Source of the DNA: CAVZBT01 sp963773605
GTDB taxonomy: Bacteria; Acidobacteriota; UBA6911
Assembly: GCA_963773605.1 (NCBI GenBank)
Contig: CAVZBT010000010.1
Location: 434,001-498,000 of the forward strand
Length of the DNA stretch: 64,000 bases
Direction: 5' to 3'
The notes below the pieces were generated by a model. That model saw nothing but the letters and a program-made list of their open reading frames with translations, ran no database searches and was not told the DNA's origin. Below, one piece after another: positions 26,307-34,769 of the stretch. The translations under genes were made by a program, and so were the position numbers. Within the stretch, counting starts at the first letter, position 1; each line of letters starts with the position of its first letter.

Positions 26307-28133
26307 ATGCTCAAATCTTTTCAGGAACATCTTGCCGAAGGTGTGATTGTCTGCGACGGAGCCATGGGGACCCAGCTGTATGCCAAGGGGGTCTTCATCA
26401 ACCGTTGCTTCGACGAACTGAATCTCGCGCACCCCGACCTGGTGCGCGAGGTGCACCAGGAATACCTGTGGTCGGGTGCCGAGGTCCTGGAGACCAACAC
26501 GTTCGGCGCCAACCGCGTCAAGCTGGAACCCCATGGGCTTGCGGACCGCGTGAGCGAGATCAACGCCGCAGGCGTTCGCCTGGCGCGCGAGGTCGCCCGT
26601 GGGCTGGCTTATGTGGCCGGGTCGGTCGGGCCGCTCGGGGTGCGTATCGAGCCGTTCGGGAAGATGACGGCGGCCGAGGCCAAGGCCGTGTTTGTGGAAC
26701 AGATCGGCTCGCTGGCGGAGGCCGGGGCGGACCTGCTGTCGTTGGAAACCTTCTCCGACGTCAATGAGTTGCACATGGCCCTGACCGCGGCCCGGGAAGT
26801 CTGCCGTATTCCGGTGATGGCCCAGATCGCGCTTTCCGACGAAGGCAACAGCCTCGACGGGATGCCGCCCGAATCCTTCGCGGCGCAGCTCGAGCGGTGG
26901 GGAGCCGATGTCGTGGGCGTGAACTGCGGCGTCGGGCCGCAGATCATGCTCGAGAGCGTCGAGCGTATCGCGCAGGTCGTGAGGTGCCCGATCGTGGCGC
27001 AGCCGAATGCGGGGAGGCCGCGCAGCTTCGAGGGGCGCAACCTGTACCTGTCCTCGCCGGAGTACGTCGCCAGCTACGCCAAGCGGTTCATCAGGGCGGG
27101 CGCACGGGTGGTGGGCGGCTGCTGCGGCACCACACCCGCCCACATCAAGGCAATTCGCGATACGGTCCGATCCATGACGGCGGTTCCGCACAAGGCCGCG
27201 GCGGCGGTCGAGCCCAAGACGTCGGCGTCGGCCGAGCCACTCCCCTCGGCGAAGAGGAGCAGGCTGGCGCACTGCATCGGGGAGAACCAGTTTGTCAGGC
27301 TGATCGGCGTGACCCCGCCGGGCGGCGGCGACGCAGGACCGGCCCTGGATGCCGCCCGGCACCTCAAGCAGCGCGCAGTGGACGCGCTCGTCGTCACCGA
27401 CGGCCCGCGCGGCAGTTCCTGCATGGGGGCGCTGGCGCTGTCGGTCCTGGTGCAGCGCGAGGTGGGGCTCGAGGCCATGCTGCACTATAGCTGCGCAGAC
27501 AGGACGCTCATCTCCATGCAGTCGGAACTGCTCGGCGCCCACGCCCTGGGACTGCGCAACCTGTTTCTGTCCACCGGCGATCCGATCCGCATCGGCGATT
27601 ATCTGGACGCGACCGCGGTGTTTGACGTCGACTCGGTCGGCGCGGCCCACCTTGTCTCGGCGCTGGATCGGGGGCGGGATCTGGGCGGCAAGAGCATCGG
27701 ATCGCCGACCGGATTCTTCGCGGGCGTGCTTGCCGACCCGGGGGCGCCCGACTTCGAAGAAGAAATCCGGTTGCTGGAGCGGAAGATCGAGGCCGGCGCG
27801 AGGTTTATCATGACGGCGCCCCTGTTCCGGGCCGACCTGCTGGAGCGGTTTCTCTCCAGGGTCCGCCACCACGGGATCCCGCTGCTTGCGGCCATACGCC
27901 CCGTGATCAGCTGCCAGGAAGCCGAGTTCCTGAACAACGAATTCCCCGGTGTCGTCATCCCGGAAGCGGCACTCGCACGCCTGCGCGCCGCCGGTTCGCC
28001 CGCGGGCGAGCTGCGGGAGGGGGTGGCGGTTGCGCGTGAAGTGCTCGCCGCCATACAACCGATGGTGAATGGGGTGGAGGTGATCGCCCCTGCGGGCCGT
28101 ATCTCGCTAGCCCTGGAGGTGCTCGGCCTTTAA
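26307..28133 (+). CDS. Bifunctional homocysteine S-methyltransferase/methylenetetrahydrofolate reductase
   Basis: 608 residues, YitJ-like fusion. The N-terminal domain (about 1-285) transfers a methyl group to homocysteine: GAMGTQLYAKG, LETNTFGANRVKLE, and the zinc cysteines in VNCGVGP and GGCCGTTPAHIKAI. The C-terminal half (about 320-608) is a MetF-like TIM barrel that reduces methylene-THF: FVRLIGVTPPGGG, HYSCADRT, LFLSTGDPIRIGDY, RFIMTAPLF. It couples one-carbon metabolism to methionine synthesis. The last codons and stop lie at the edge of an inserted element; without it the ending would be VLGQA instead of VLGL. Confidence 0.93.
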   Translation: MLKSFQEHLAEGVIVCDGAMGTQLYAKGVFINRCFDELNLAHPDLVREVHQEYLWSGAEVLETNTFGANRVKLEPHGLADRVSEINAAGVRLAREVARGLAYVAGSVGPLGVRIEPFGKMTAAEAKAVFVEQIGSLAEAGADLLSLETFSDVNELHMALTAAREVCRIPVMAQIALSDEGNSLDGMPPESFAAQLERWGADVVGVNCGVGPQIMLESVERIAQVVRCPIVAQPNAGRPRSFEGRNLYLSSPEYVASYAKRFIRAGARVVGGCCGTTPAHIKAIRDTVRSMTAVPHKAAAAVEPKTSASAEPLPSAKRSRLAHCIGENQFVRLIGVTPPGGGDAGPALDAARHLKQRAVDALVVTDGPRGSSCMGALALSVLVQREVGLEAMLHYSCADRTLISMQSELLGAHALGLRNLFLSTGDPIRIGDYLDATAVFDVDSVGAAHLVSALDRGRDLGGKSIGSPTGFFAGVLADPGAPDFEEEIRLLERKIEAGARFIMTAPLFRADLLERFLSRVRHHGIPLLAAIRPVISCQEAEFLNNEFPGVVIPEAALARLRAAGSPAGELREGVAVAREVLAAIQPMVNGVEVIAPAGRISLALEVLGL

Positions 28134-28355
28134 CCCAAGTTCGTCACTAAGAGGGGTAATGCCTTTTCCTGCAATCACGCGCTTTCGAGGTTCCACTACA
28201 TTCGCGGTCAAGATCGAGGCATTCCGGCACAACCCATTCGGGGCGATCGAGTGGTAGTTTCGGCTGCTGCTCCCCGGGACGGTACCAAAGGAGTTGCGGA
28301 TCCCAATCGGCTAAGAAAGCCTCAAAATCCCACTACAGTGACGGACTTGGGTTAA
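28129..28355. mobile_element. MITE-like element with inverted ends and 5-bp target duplication
   Basis: The ends TTAACCCAAGTTCGTCACTA (28130-28149) and, inverted, 28336-28355 match at 18 of 20 positions. CGGCC occurs directly on both sides (28124-28128 and 28356-28360), as expected for a 5-bp target-site duplication. The 227-bp element has no transposase. One minus-strand frame is open for about 60 codons (with FLADWDPQLLWYRPGE), perhaps a transposase remnant, but I cannot identify it. It supplies the stop codon of the gene it entered. Confidence 0.75.
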
Positions 28356-28390
28356 CGGCCAGGCATAAATGCGGGTGCCGCGCTCACGGA

Positions 28391-28441
28391 GGTGCGGCGC
28401 CCAGGCGCCGCACCCAAAGCGGCGTCGAGCCGCCGCACTCC
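28391..28441. repeat. Intergenic hairpin repeat, family 1, copy R2 (half form)
   Basis: Hairpin GGTGCGGCGCCCAGGCGCCG with its pairing CACC, followed by AAAGCGGCGTCGAGCCGCCG and CACTCC. It lies 3 nt beyond the ppiD stop, so it may help end that transcript. Confidence 0.85.
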
Positions 28442-28444
28442 ACA

Positions 28445-30370
28445 TCAGTAGCGCAACCCGGCCACCTCTTCCAGGGCGCGCGGGTTGATGCGGATCTTGC
28501 CGGCCTTTTCCAGCCCGTCGGTGACGCGCCGGATGTAATCCTGGAAATACGCGTCCTGCCACATGCCGAGGAGCCGACTGCGCAGCTGCGGCTTTTGCGT
28601 CTTGTAAGCCGCCTCGTCAAAGGGCGTGCGTGTTTTGACCTGCAGGACGGCGAGCTTTACGCCCCCGTCGAGCGGGATGGGGGCGCTGACGGCTCCCGCG
28701 GCGACATCGAAGGCCGCTTTGTTGAACTGCGGGTTCGGGCCGATGTCGGGATCGGCGGTGGCGTCCCGCTTGAACAGCCCGCTCAACTTTGCGCTGTAAC
28801 CGCTTTTCTTGGCAGCGGCCGCGAGGTCGCCGGCGGCGGTCGCGTCCTGGACCAGTTGTTTGGCTGCCGCACTCACCAGTTCAGCGGCCTTGTCCTCGGT
28901 GTAGTCCTTTTCCACCTGGGCTCTGGATTCATTGAAGTCGGGCGGTTTGGGCAACCGGGTCTCGAGCAGTTTCGGTGCGGCGTAACCGAGCTGATGATCG
29001 ACGACATTCCCGACTGCGTTGACTTCCTTCAGCCGGAAGATCTCGTCGATCATCGGCTGGGAAACGCCGTTGGCGAAGGCATTCGCGGTCCGGGTCAAAA
29101 AGGGTGTCTCCTTCATCTCGGTCGGGATGTCCAGCTTCTTGGCGACGACGCTGAGGTCCTTCTCGGATTTCAGCAGGGTCGCGGCTTCCGCCGCTTTCCG
29201 CTTCGCCAAGTCCGAGGCCTTGTTGAGCTGGATGCTCCGGATCAGGCTTTCCCTGCTGGTCTCCAGCGTCGGCATATCGTGCGCCAGGACCTTGAGGATG
29301 TGGTACCCGTACTGGGTGCGGACCAGGTCGGATACCTGGCCCGGCTTCAGGGCAAAGGCGGCTTCCTCGAACTCCTTGACCATCCGGCCGCGGGGGAACG
29401 GCCCGAGATTGCCCCCCTGGGACGCCGATTCGGTGTCCTCGGAGAACTTCTTGGCCAACTCGGCAAAATCCTCACCCGCCTTGGCGCGTTTCAGCACGGC
29501 CTCCGCCTTGGCCTTCGCCGCGCCGTCCTGGGCGGGATCCTTCACCATGAACAGGATGTGGCTGACGTTGACCGTTTCGTCGTGGGACTGCCGCGCCCAT
29601 TCGTCCTGTATATCCTGCTCCGAGATCTTCAGCGTGGGGGCGAGGGCGGAAATATTGATCATCAGGTACTGCGCGCGCCGCTGCTCCTGGATGTTGTACT
29701 TGTCCTTGCGGGCATCGAAGTAGGCCTTCAGCTCGGTTTCGGCGGGCTTGACCTTCTTCTTGAAGTCCTCTTTCTTCAGGGCGACGAACTCCACCTGGGC
29801 TTCCTGCGAAGTACGCGCAAACTCTTCCCGCAGCTCGCTCTCGCCCACATCCATCGAGGAGGTGATGATGTTGCGCACCTTGCCGGTGAGCAGCATGCTG
29901 CGCATCCCCTCTTCAAACTCGGTCACGCCGATGTTGTTGGCGGCAAGCAGGGCTTTGTAGCGGTCGACGCCGATGAAAACGCCCTTGTCCTGGAGGTTGG
30001 GATTGCTCTCCACGGCGTGGCGGATCTCTTCGGGCGAGACGTCGAGGCCCAGCCGCTTTGCGGCGTATTCGATGACCCTGACGTTGATGAGCGCGTCGAG
30101 GGCCTGTTTCCCGACCCCCAGCGCCTTCAACGTTTCGGCATCCGTCTTGTTTCGGCCCCCCGCGCTGAAGTTGTCGACGAAGCGCCGGTAGGTCTTGGCG
30201 TAGTCGTTGATGCTAATCGGGTCGCCGTCCACCGTGGCCGCCGAAGTGTCGGTGCGGGTCCCCATATTGGCGCCCGGCACGAAAAAGAGCAGCATCCCCA
30301 GCCCCAGGCTGATGATGACGAGCCAAAGGACCCCTCTCAGCCGCTTCTTGCGGCGCATAATGTCGAGCAT
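28445..30370 (-). CDS. PpiD-type peptidyl-prolyl isomerase/chaperone
   Basis: 641 residues from ATG 30370 with GGGAGG 11 nt upstream. A basic N-terminus and one membrane anchor (GVLWLVIISLGLGMLLFFVP) place the rest in the periplasm. A SurA/PpiD N-like helical region (VDGDPISINDYAKTYRRFVD; IGVDRYKALLAANN) precedes a parvulin domain at about 310-410 (VNVSHILFMVKD; FAELAKKFSEDTESASQGGN; VRTQYGYHILKVL). A long C-terminal region includes a second, degenerate parvulin-like segment. The architecture and length fit PpiD, which assists outer-membrane protein folding. The low-complexity Lys-rich linker is as usual. Confidence 0.88.
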   Translation of the reverse strand: MLDIMRRKKRLRGVLWLVIISLGLGMLLFFVPGANMGTRTDTSAATVDGDPISINDYAKTYRRFVDNFSAGGRNKTDAETLKALGVGKQALDALINVRVIEYAAKRLGLDVSPEEIRHAVESNPNLQDKGVFIGVDRYKALLAANNIGVTEFEEGMRSMLLTGKVRNIITSSMDVGESELREEFARTSQEAQVEFVALKKEDFKKKVKPAETELKAYFDARKDKYNIQEQRRAQYLMINISALAPTLKISEQDIQDEWARQSHDETVNVSHILFMVKDPAQDGAAKAKAEAVLKRAKAGEDFAELAKKFSEDTESASQGGNLGPFPRGRMVKEFEEAAFALKPGQVSDLVRTQYGYHILKVLAHDMPTLETSRESLIRSIQLNKASDLAKRKAAEAATLLKSEKDLSVVAKKLDIPTEMKETPFLTRTANAFANGVSQPMIDEIFRLKEVNAVGNVVDHQLGYAAPKLLETRLPKPPDFNESRAQVEKDYTEDKAAELVSAAAKQLVQDATAAGDLAAAAKKSGYSAKLSGLFKRDATADPDIGPNPQFNKAAFDVAAGAVSAPIPLDGGVKLAVLQVKTRTPFDEAAYKTQKPQLRSRLLGMWQDAYFQDYIRRVTDGLEKAGKIRINPRALEEVAGLRY

Positions 30371-30410
30371 GCGAAGTCTTACCTCCCAATCGCGGTGTGG
30401 AAAAACGCTT

Positions 30411-30416
30411 ATTATA
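30411..30416 (-). promoter_or_regulatory. -10 box (TATAAT) of the ppiD-like gene
   Basis: Perfect TATAAT on the minus strand, 40 nt before ATG 30370, in the only AT-rich patch of the leader. The -35 position is GC-rich with no match. Confidence 0.45.
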
Positions 30417-30465
30417 ACACAGCGGGTGGGACGGGCGGGTTTTCTCGATTGCCGCCCGGCCTCGC

Positions 30466-30651
30466 AAAATTTGGCGTGCGGCGGCTCGACGCCGCTTTCC
30501 CGGGCGGCCTCGGCGCAGCCCTTCACCGCCGGAATCGCGGCCGTAGTGACACAGCGAAACGTGGAGTGCGGCAGCTCGCCTGACACGGTCGGAGGGGCGG
30601 CGCCCAGGCGCCGCCCCCAAAGCGGCGTCGAGCCGCCGCACGCCAAATTTT
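30466..30651. repeat. Intergenic hairpin repeat, family 1, copy R3 (33-bp perfect inverted ends)
   Basis: Arms at 30466-30498 and 30619-30651 are exact reverse complements over 33 nt, starting AAAATTTGGCGTGCGGCGGC. Inside lie CCGGAATCGCGGCCGTAGTG, also found inverted in R5, a shorter GGAGTGCGGCAGCTCGCCTG motif shared with R5 and R6, and the hairpin GGGGCGGCGCCCAGGCGCCG. It lies between the divergent ppiD and diguanylate cyclase genes. The sequence 30652-30813 holds nothing assignable. Confidence 0.9.
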
Positions 30652-30813
30652 CGGCCCCCTGCCGGGGCCTGGCCGTGTCCGTCCGCTAATAGCCTCGGGC
30701 GGATCATCCGATGAGAACCAGGTGGGGGACAGTCTACCCGGGTTGGCGGGTTCCCGGGAAACTGTGGATCCGGTGCGCGGACGCACCAAACGGACAGGTT
30801 CTGCCGCGGCATA

Positions 30814-32247
30814 ATGCTGCGGGCAACAATGCTGCGGCAGGCGGGATCGCAAAACGTGGAGCAATCAAGAGTCGGGATTATCTACCGGGAGCAGGCTCCG
30901 CATGTATTTGCGGGTTTGGCGTCCGAGATCGCTCCCTGGCCGCTCGAGTTCATCGAGGAAGGTTCGCTGGAGGCTTGCGCCCCCGTTGCGCGCGACGATT
31001 TTCTAGCGGTGTTTTTTCCTGTCCACCGCGAGACGGACATCGTGCGCAGGCTGGCGGCGGTGTTTCCGGGGGCGGCGGTGATCGGCTACCGCAATTCGGC
31101 CCAGGTGGGCCCGACGCTGAACTGGGCGCGCAGCGACGCCGTCCCGCTGGTGCAGTTCCCGATGACGGTTTCGATGGCCGAGCACCTGCTTGAGAATTAC
31201 GCGGCCCTGAAGGCGAACCGGCGCGCGCTGGCGGCCGCGCGCCAGCGGTCGGACGAGCTGCAGGAGTTCTTCGAGGCGTTCGTCAACACGATCGAATCGT
31301 CATGGAGCCTCCGCGACCGGCGACTCGGGATGAACATGCTCCTGCAGAAGCTCGCCCGAAGGCTGAATGCCGAAGAATGCCTGGTCTATCTCCTCGATGC
31401 CGCGGGCGGCACGCTCCAGCGGGCCTGGGGGACGGGCAACATCAGGGACATCGATCTGTTCGATTACCGGGCCAACAGCGCGATCCTTGAGCGCGTGCTT
31501 CACTCGGGAGCGTCGTACGTGAACAACCGGTATGCGTTCGAGCTGAAGGTGCCGTTCAGCCCCGCAAGCGTTTTCATCCGCTCGATCCTGTGCGTGCCGC
31601 TGCAGCGGCACGGGGAGAAGATTGGCGTCATCGAGGTCCTCAACAAGAGCGGTGCCGGTTTCGGGGACGACGACCAATCGCTCCTGCAGGCGCTGGCCGG
31701 TCCGGTGGCGGTGGCGGCCCGCAGTATCTCGATGTACGAAAACGCTGAGCGGCTGACCGTTACGGACGACCTCACCCGACTTTACAACTATCGCTTTCTG
31801 ATGCAGTTTCTCGAGGCCGAGGTCAAACGCTGCCTCCGCTACAAGAAAAAAGTGTCGCTTTTGTTCATTGATGTTGATGGATTCAAGCGGATAAACGATA
31901 CTTTCGGGCATCTCGTCGGAAGTCACGCGCTGGCGGAGATGGGGCAGGTGTTCCGGAGGATTCTCCGGGAGACGGACATCGTCGGGCGTTACGGCGGGGA
32001 CGAGTTTGTGATTGTTCTGCCCGAAACTCCGCTCAATGGTGCATTGATCATTGCAGAGCGCATCCGAAAAAAGGTAGAAGATTACGAATTCACCGCGAAG
32101 AATCTGAGTATCCGGTTGACTGTGAGCCTAGGTGTGGCTAATTGCCCCAAACACACGCTGACGGCCGAGGGCCTGATCAAGAAGGCGGACGCCGCGATGT
32201 ACCGGGCGAAAGAGCTTTCCAAGAACAGCATCAAGGTGGCTGTGTAA
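30814..32247 (+). CDS. Diguanylate cyclase with GAF domain
   Basis: 477 residues. Residues 1-130 are an uncharacterised alpha/beta region. A coiled stretch (LKANRRALAAARQRSDELQE) leads to a GAF-like domain at about 155-300 (LVYLLDAAGGTLQRAWG; SILCVPLQRHGEKIGVIEVL). The GGDEF domain follows (DDLTRLYNYRFL; LLFIDVDGFKRINDTFGHL), with GGDEF at about 394-398 in GRYGGDEFVIVLPET. RETD five residues before GGDEF forms the RxxD product-inhibition site. It makes c-di-GMP and is probably active and feedback-controlled. Its stop is 6 nt from mreB, so it likely shares the cell-shape transcript. ATG 30829 is another possible start. Confidence 0.88.
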   Translation: MLRATMLRQAGSQNVEQSRVGIIYREQAPHVFAGLASEIAPWPLEFIEEGSLEACAPVARDDFLAVFFPVHRETDIVRRLAAVFPGAAVIGYRNSAQVGPTLNWARSDAVPLVQFPMTVSMAEHLLENYAALKANRRALAAARQRSDELQEFFEAFVNTIESSWSLRDRRLGMNMLLQKLARRLNAEECLVYLLDAAGGTLQRAWGTGNIRDIDLFDYRANSAILERVLHSGASYVNNRYAFELKVPFSPASVFIRSILCVPLQRHGEKIGVIEVLNKSGAGFGDDDQSLLQALAGPVAVAARSISMYENAERLTVTDDLTRLYNYRFLMQFLEAEVKRCLRYKKKVSLLFIDVDGFKRINDTFGHLVGSHALAEMGQVFRRILRETDIVGRYGGDEFVIVLPETPLNGALIIAERIRKKVEDYEFTAKNLSIRLTVSLGVANCPKHTLTAEGLIKKADAAMYRAKELSKNSIKVAV

Positions 32248-32253
32248 GGTGTC

Positions 32254-33279
32254 ATGAGCTTTCGATCCATATTTGGTTTTTTCTCAAATGACCTTGCGAT
32301 TGACCTCGGGACGGCGAACACGCTGGTTTTCGCCAAAGGGAGAGGGATCGTCGTCAACGAGCCTTCGATCGTGGCGCTGGACCGGAATACAAAAAGGGCC
32401 GTGGCGGTAGGGCACGAGGCGAAGGAGATGCTCGGGCGGACGCCGGCCGACATTATCGCCGTCAAGCCGATGAAGGACGGCGTGATCGCGGACTTCGACG
32501 TCACCGAGGTGATGCTGAAGTACTTCATCAAGCAGGCGCACAAGCGCAACCACTTGCTGAGCCCGCGCATCGTGATCGGCATCCCCTCGGAGGTCACCCA
32601 GGTGGAGAAGCGCGCCGTCCAGGAATCCGCGCTGCGCGCCAAGGCGAGCGAGGTTTTTCTCGTGGAGCAGTCGATGGTCGCGGCCATCGGGGCCGGCATG
32701 CCCATCACGGAAGCGTGCGGCAACATGATCGTGGACATCGGCGGCGGCACCAGCGACATCGCGGTGATTTCGCTCTCCGGGGTCGTCTACAGCCGCTCGG
32801 TCCGCGTGGCGGGCAACGAGATGGATGAGGCGATCATGCAGTACATCAAGAGGAGGCACAACCTCCTGATCGGCGAGCGCACCGCCGAAAGCATAAAGAT
32901 CCAGCTGGGTTCGGCGGCCCCGCTCGAGAAGCCTCTGACGATGGAGATCAAGGGGCGCAACCTCATCGAGGGAGTGCCCAAGACGGTCACCATCACCGAC
33001 GACGAGATCCGCGACGCGCTGAGCGACAGCATCGCCATCATCATAAACGCGATCAAGGTCGCGCTGGAGCGCACTCCCCCCGAACTGTCGGCCGACATCA
33101 TGGATCGCGGCATCGTCCTCACGGGCGGGGGCGCGCTCCTGAAACGTTTCGACAAGCGCCTGGCCGAAGAGACGGGGCTGCCGGTGTTCATCGCGGAAGA
33201 CCCGCTTTCGTCGGTGGTGTTGGGGACGAGCAAGATGCTGACGGACCTGAAGCTGCTGCGGAGGATCTGTGTCCATTGA
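32254..33279 (+). CDS. mreB: Rod-shape-determining protein MreB
   Basis: 341 residues, actin-like ATPase that directs lateral wall synthesis. Phosphate-1 and -2 loops are clear: LAIDLGTANTLVFAKGRGIV and MIVDIGGGTSDIAVISLSGV. The adenosine loop GIVLTGGGALLKRFDKRLAE is also present. The short N-terminus MSFRSIFGFFSND is the amphipathic membrane-binding helix found in MreB. Its end overlaps the start of mreC by 11 nt. Confidence 0.97.
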   Translation: MSFRSIFGFFSNDLAIDLGTANTLVFAKGRGIVVNEPSIVALDRNTKRAVAVGHEAKEMLGRTPADIIAVKPMKDGVIADFDVTEVMLKYFIKQAHKRNHLLSPRIVIGIPSEVTQVEKRAVQESALRAKASEVFLVEQSMVAAIGAGMPITEACGNMIVDIGGGTSDIAVISLSGVVYSRSVRVAGNEMDEAIMQYIKRRHNLLIGERTAESIKIQLGSAAPLEKPLTMEIKGRNLIEGVPKTVTITDDEIRDALSDSIAIIINAIKVALERTPPELSADIMDRGIVLTGGGALLKRFDKRLAEETGLPVFIAEDPLSSVVLGTSKMLTDLKLLRRICVH

Positions 33280-34141
33280 GTTTGCCTCGAACGAGCGGGA
33301 GGGGCGCTCTCTGGTGGTCTTGATCCCGCTGCTTGTGCTGCACCTGGGGCTCATTTCGCTTCAGGTCGAGGACCCCGCCGGCGTCCTGCTGTTCAACCGC
33401 TGGGTGCTGGCGGCAAGCTCACCGTTTTTCAATGCCTCTTCGGCGGTCTCCCGCGGGCTGGGCTCGGCCTGGCGCAACTACGTGTGGTTGCACGGGGCCA
33501 GGCAGGAGAATCAGCGGCTGCAGCAAACGGTGCAGCAGCTCACATTGCGTGACGCCGCCCTTGCGCAGGTGAAGGGCGAGAATGCTCGACTGCAGAGGCT
33601 GCTGTCCTTCAATGAGACCCACGGCCTGCAAAGCATAGGCGCCCGCATCGTCGGGCGCACGCCGAGTTTCCTGTCGAACGTGCTGGTCATCGACCGTGGC
33701 TTCGACGACGGGGTACGGGTCGATTCGGCGGTGATCTCCGGGGAGGGCGTGGTTGGCCGGACCGTGCTCGTGTCTCGGCACGACTCCCAGGTGCAGCTGA
33801 TTTCCAATCCCGACTCGTCTATCGGGGTCATGCTCGAAAGCACGCGGTCCCCCGGCATCCTGAAAGGGACCGGAACCGAAACGCTGGACCTGCATTACCT
33901 GAGCAACTCGGAACGTATCGTGCCGGGGGACCGCGTCCTCAGCTCGGGGTTGGACGGCATCTACCCGAAAGGCATACTGGTCGGCCGGGTGATCGACAGC
34001 CGCAAGGGGAAGTCGGTGTTCAGGGTCGTCGCGGTGGAACCCGCCGCCGACCTGCTCCACCTGGAAGAGCTGCTCGTCGTGCTCGGGAGCCCCAAGCCGG
34101 AGACCCCGATCCCTGGCGAGAGCCCGGCCGGGGGAAAGTAG
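33269..34141 (+). CDS. mreC: Rod-shape-determining protein MreC
   Basis: 290 residues from GTG 33269, overlapping mreB. One membrane segment (SLVVLIPLLVLHLGLISLQV), a coiled coil (ARQENQRLQQTVQQLTLRDA) and the two beta-barrels of MreC follow (IGARIVGRTPSFLSNVLVID; ERIVPGDRVLSSGLDGIYPK). It links MreB to the periplasmic synthases. The C-terminus is proline-rich. A 141-nt AT-rich gap precedes mreD. Confidence 0.95.
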   Translation: MSIEFASNEREGRSLVVLIPLLVLHLGLISLQVEDPAGVLLFNRWVLAASSPFFNASSAVSRGLGSAWRNYVWLHGARQENQRLQQTVQQLTLRDAALAQVKGENARLQRLLSFNETHGLQSIGARIVGRTPSFLSNVLVIDRGFDDGVRVDSAVISGEGVVGRTVLVSRHDSQVQLISNPDSSIGVMLESTRSPGILKGTGTETLDLHYLSNSERIVPGDRVLSSGLDGIYPKGILVGRVIDSRKGKSVFRVVAVEPAADLLHLEELLVVLGSPKPETPIPGESPAGGK

Positions 34142-34205
34142 ACTGGACTTTGATGTCGGTTTATCGTTGTATTTATTGCAGTTCGGTAATAAAATAGAGT
34201 CGCTT

Positions 34206-34235
34206 TTGTGCGCGCGCGTGCAACTCACCTATAGT
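34206..34235 (+). promoter_or_regulatory. Candidate promoter ahead of mreD
   Basis: TTGTGC (34206-34211), an 18-nt spacer and TATAGT (34230-34235) lie in the only AT-rich gap of the cluster. A second weaker pair, TTGTTA (34236) and TATAAG (34257-34262), has a 15-nt spacer. AACTCACCTAT here also precedes the -10 of the rng promoter. Confidence 0.45.
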
Positions 34236-34282
34236 TTGTTATCAGGATCGGCGTGGTATAAGACCGCGCAGGCAGCACTTCA

Positions 34283-34768
34283 ATGAAGTACGTGTTCCTA
34301 GCTGCGTCCTCGTTCCTCGCGATCGTGGCGCAGATGATTGCGGGCAGCAATTTTTTCCTCTTCAACTTCCTGGACCTCTCTCTGATTCTGATCGCCTACT
34401 GGGCGATTTACCGGAGCCGGACGCAGGCGCTCTTCGTCGGTTCCCTTACGGGCATACTGCTCGACGCGGTCTTTGGCTGGCCGCTCGGGTACAACGGGTT
34501 CGGCAAGACCCTCGCGGCCTTTGTCATCGGGCAGGCTGCGAAGCGCTTCAATACCGAAGAAACCTGGATCCGGTTCGTTCTGATCGCCGCGTCTTCCACC
34601 TTGAGTTCCCTCAGCATGTTCGCCCTCTTTGCACTTCTCCAGCACACATTCAGCGCCGTTTATCTCGGCGCGTCCCTGATCCAGGCGCTTATCACCGCAG
34701 GTGTCGGAGTCGTCGTGTTCGGTGGCCTCGACAACTACCACCAGTCGCACGCCCGGAGAGCAAGTTGA
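34283..34768 (+). CDS. mreD: Rod-shape-determining protein MreD
   Basis: 161 residues with five or six hydrophobic helices (YVFLAASSFLAIVAQMIAGS; LDLSLILIAYWAIYRSR; ALFVGSLTGILLDAVFGWPL), the MreD order and length. The GxLxDxxxGxPLGxxG pattern (GILLDAVFGWPLGYNGFG) is typical. Membrane partner of MreC. The stop TGA (34766-34768) lies 1 nt before the mrdA GTG. Confidence 0.9.
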   Translation: MKYVFLAASSFLAIVAQMIAGSNFFLFNFLDLSLILIAYWAIYRSRTQALFVGSLTGILLDAVFGWPLGYNGFGKTLAAFVIGQAAKRFNTEETWIRFVLIAASSTLSSLSMFALFALLQHTFSAVYLGASLIQALITAGVGVVVFGGLDNYHQSHARRAS

Positions 34769-34769
34769 A

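Noticed and set aside
25485..28058. 857-codon open frame on the minus strand
   Set aside because: Antisense to the PAS/HisKA and homocysteine methyltransferase genes, His/Arg-rich and without domains.
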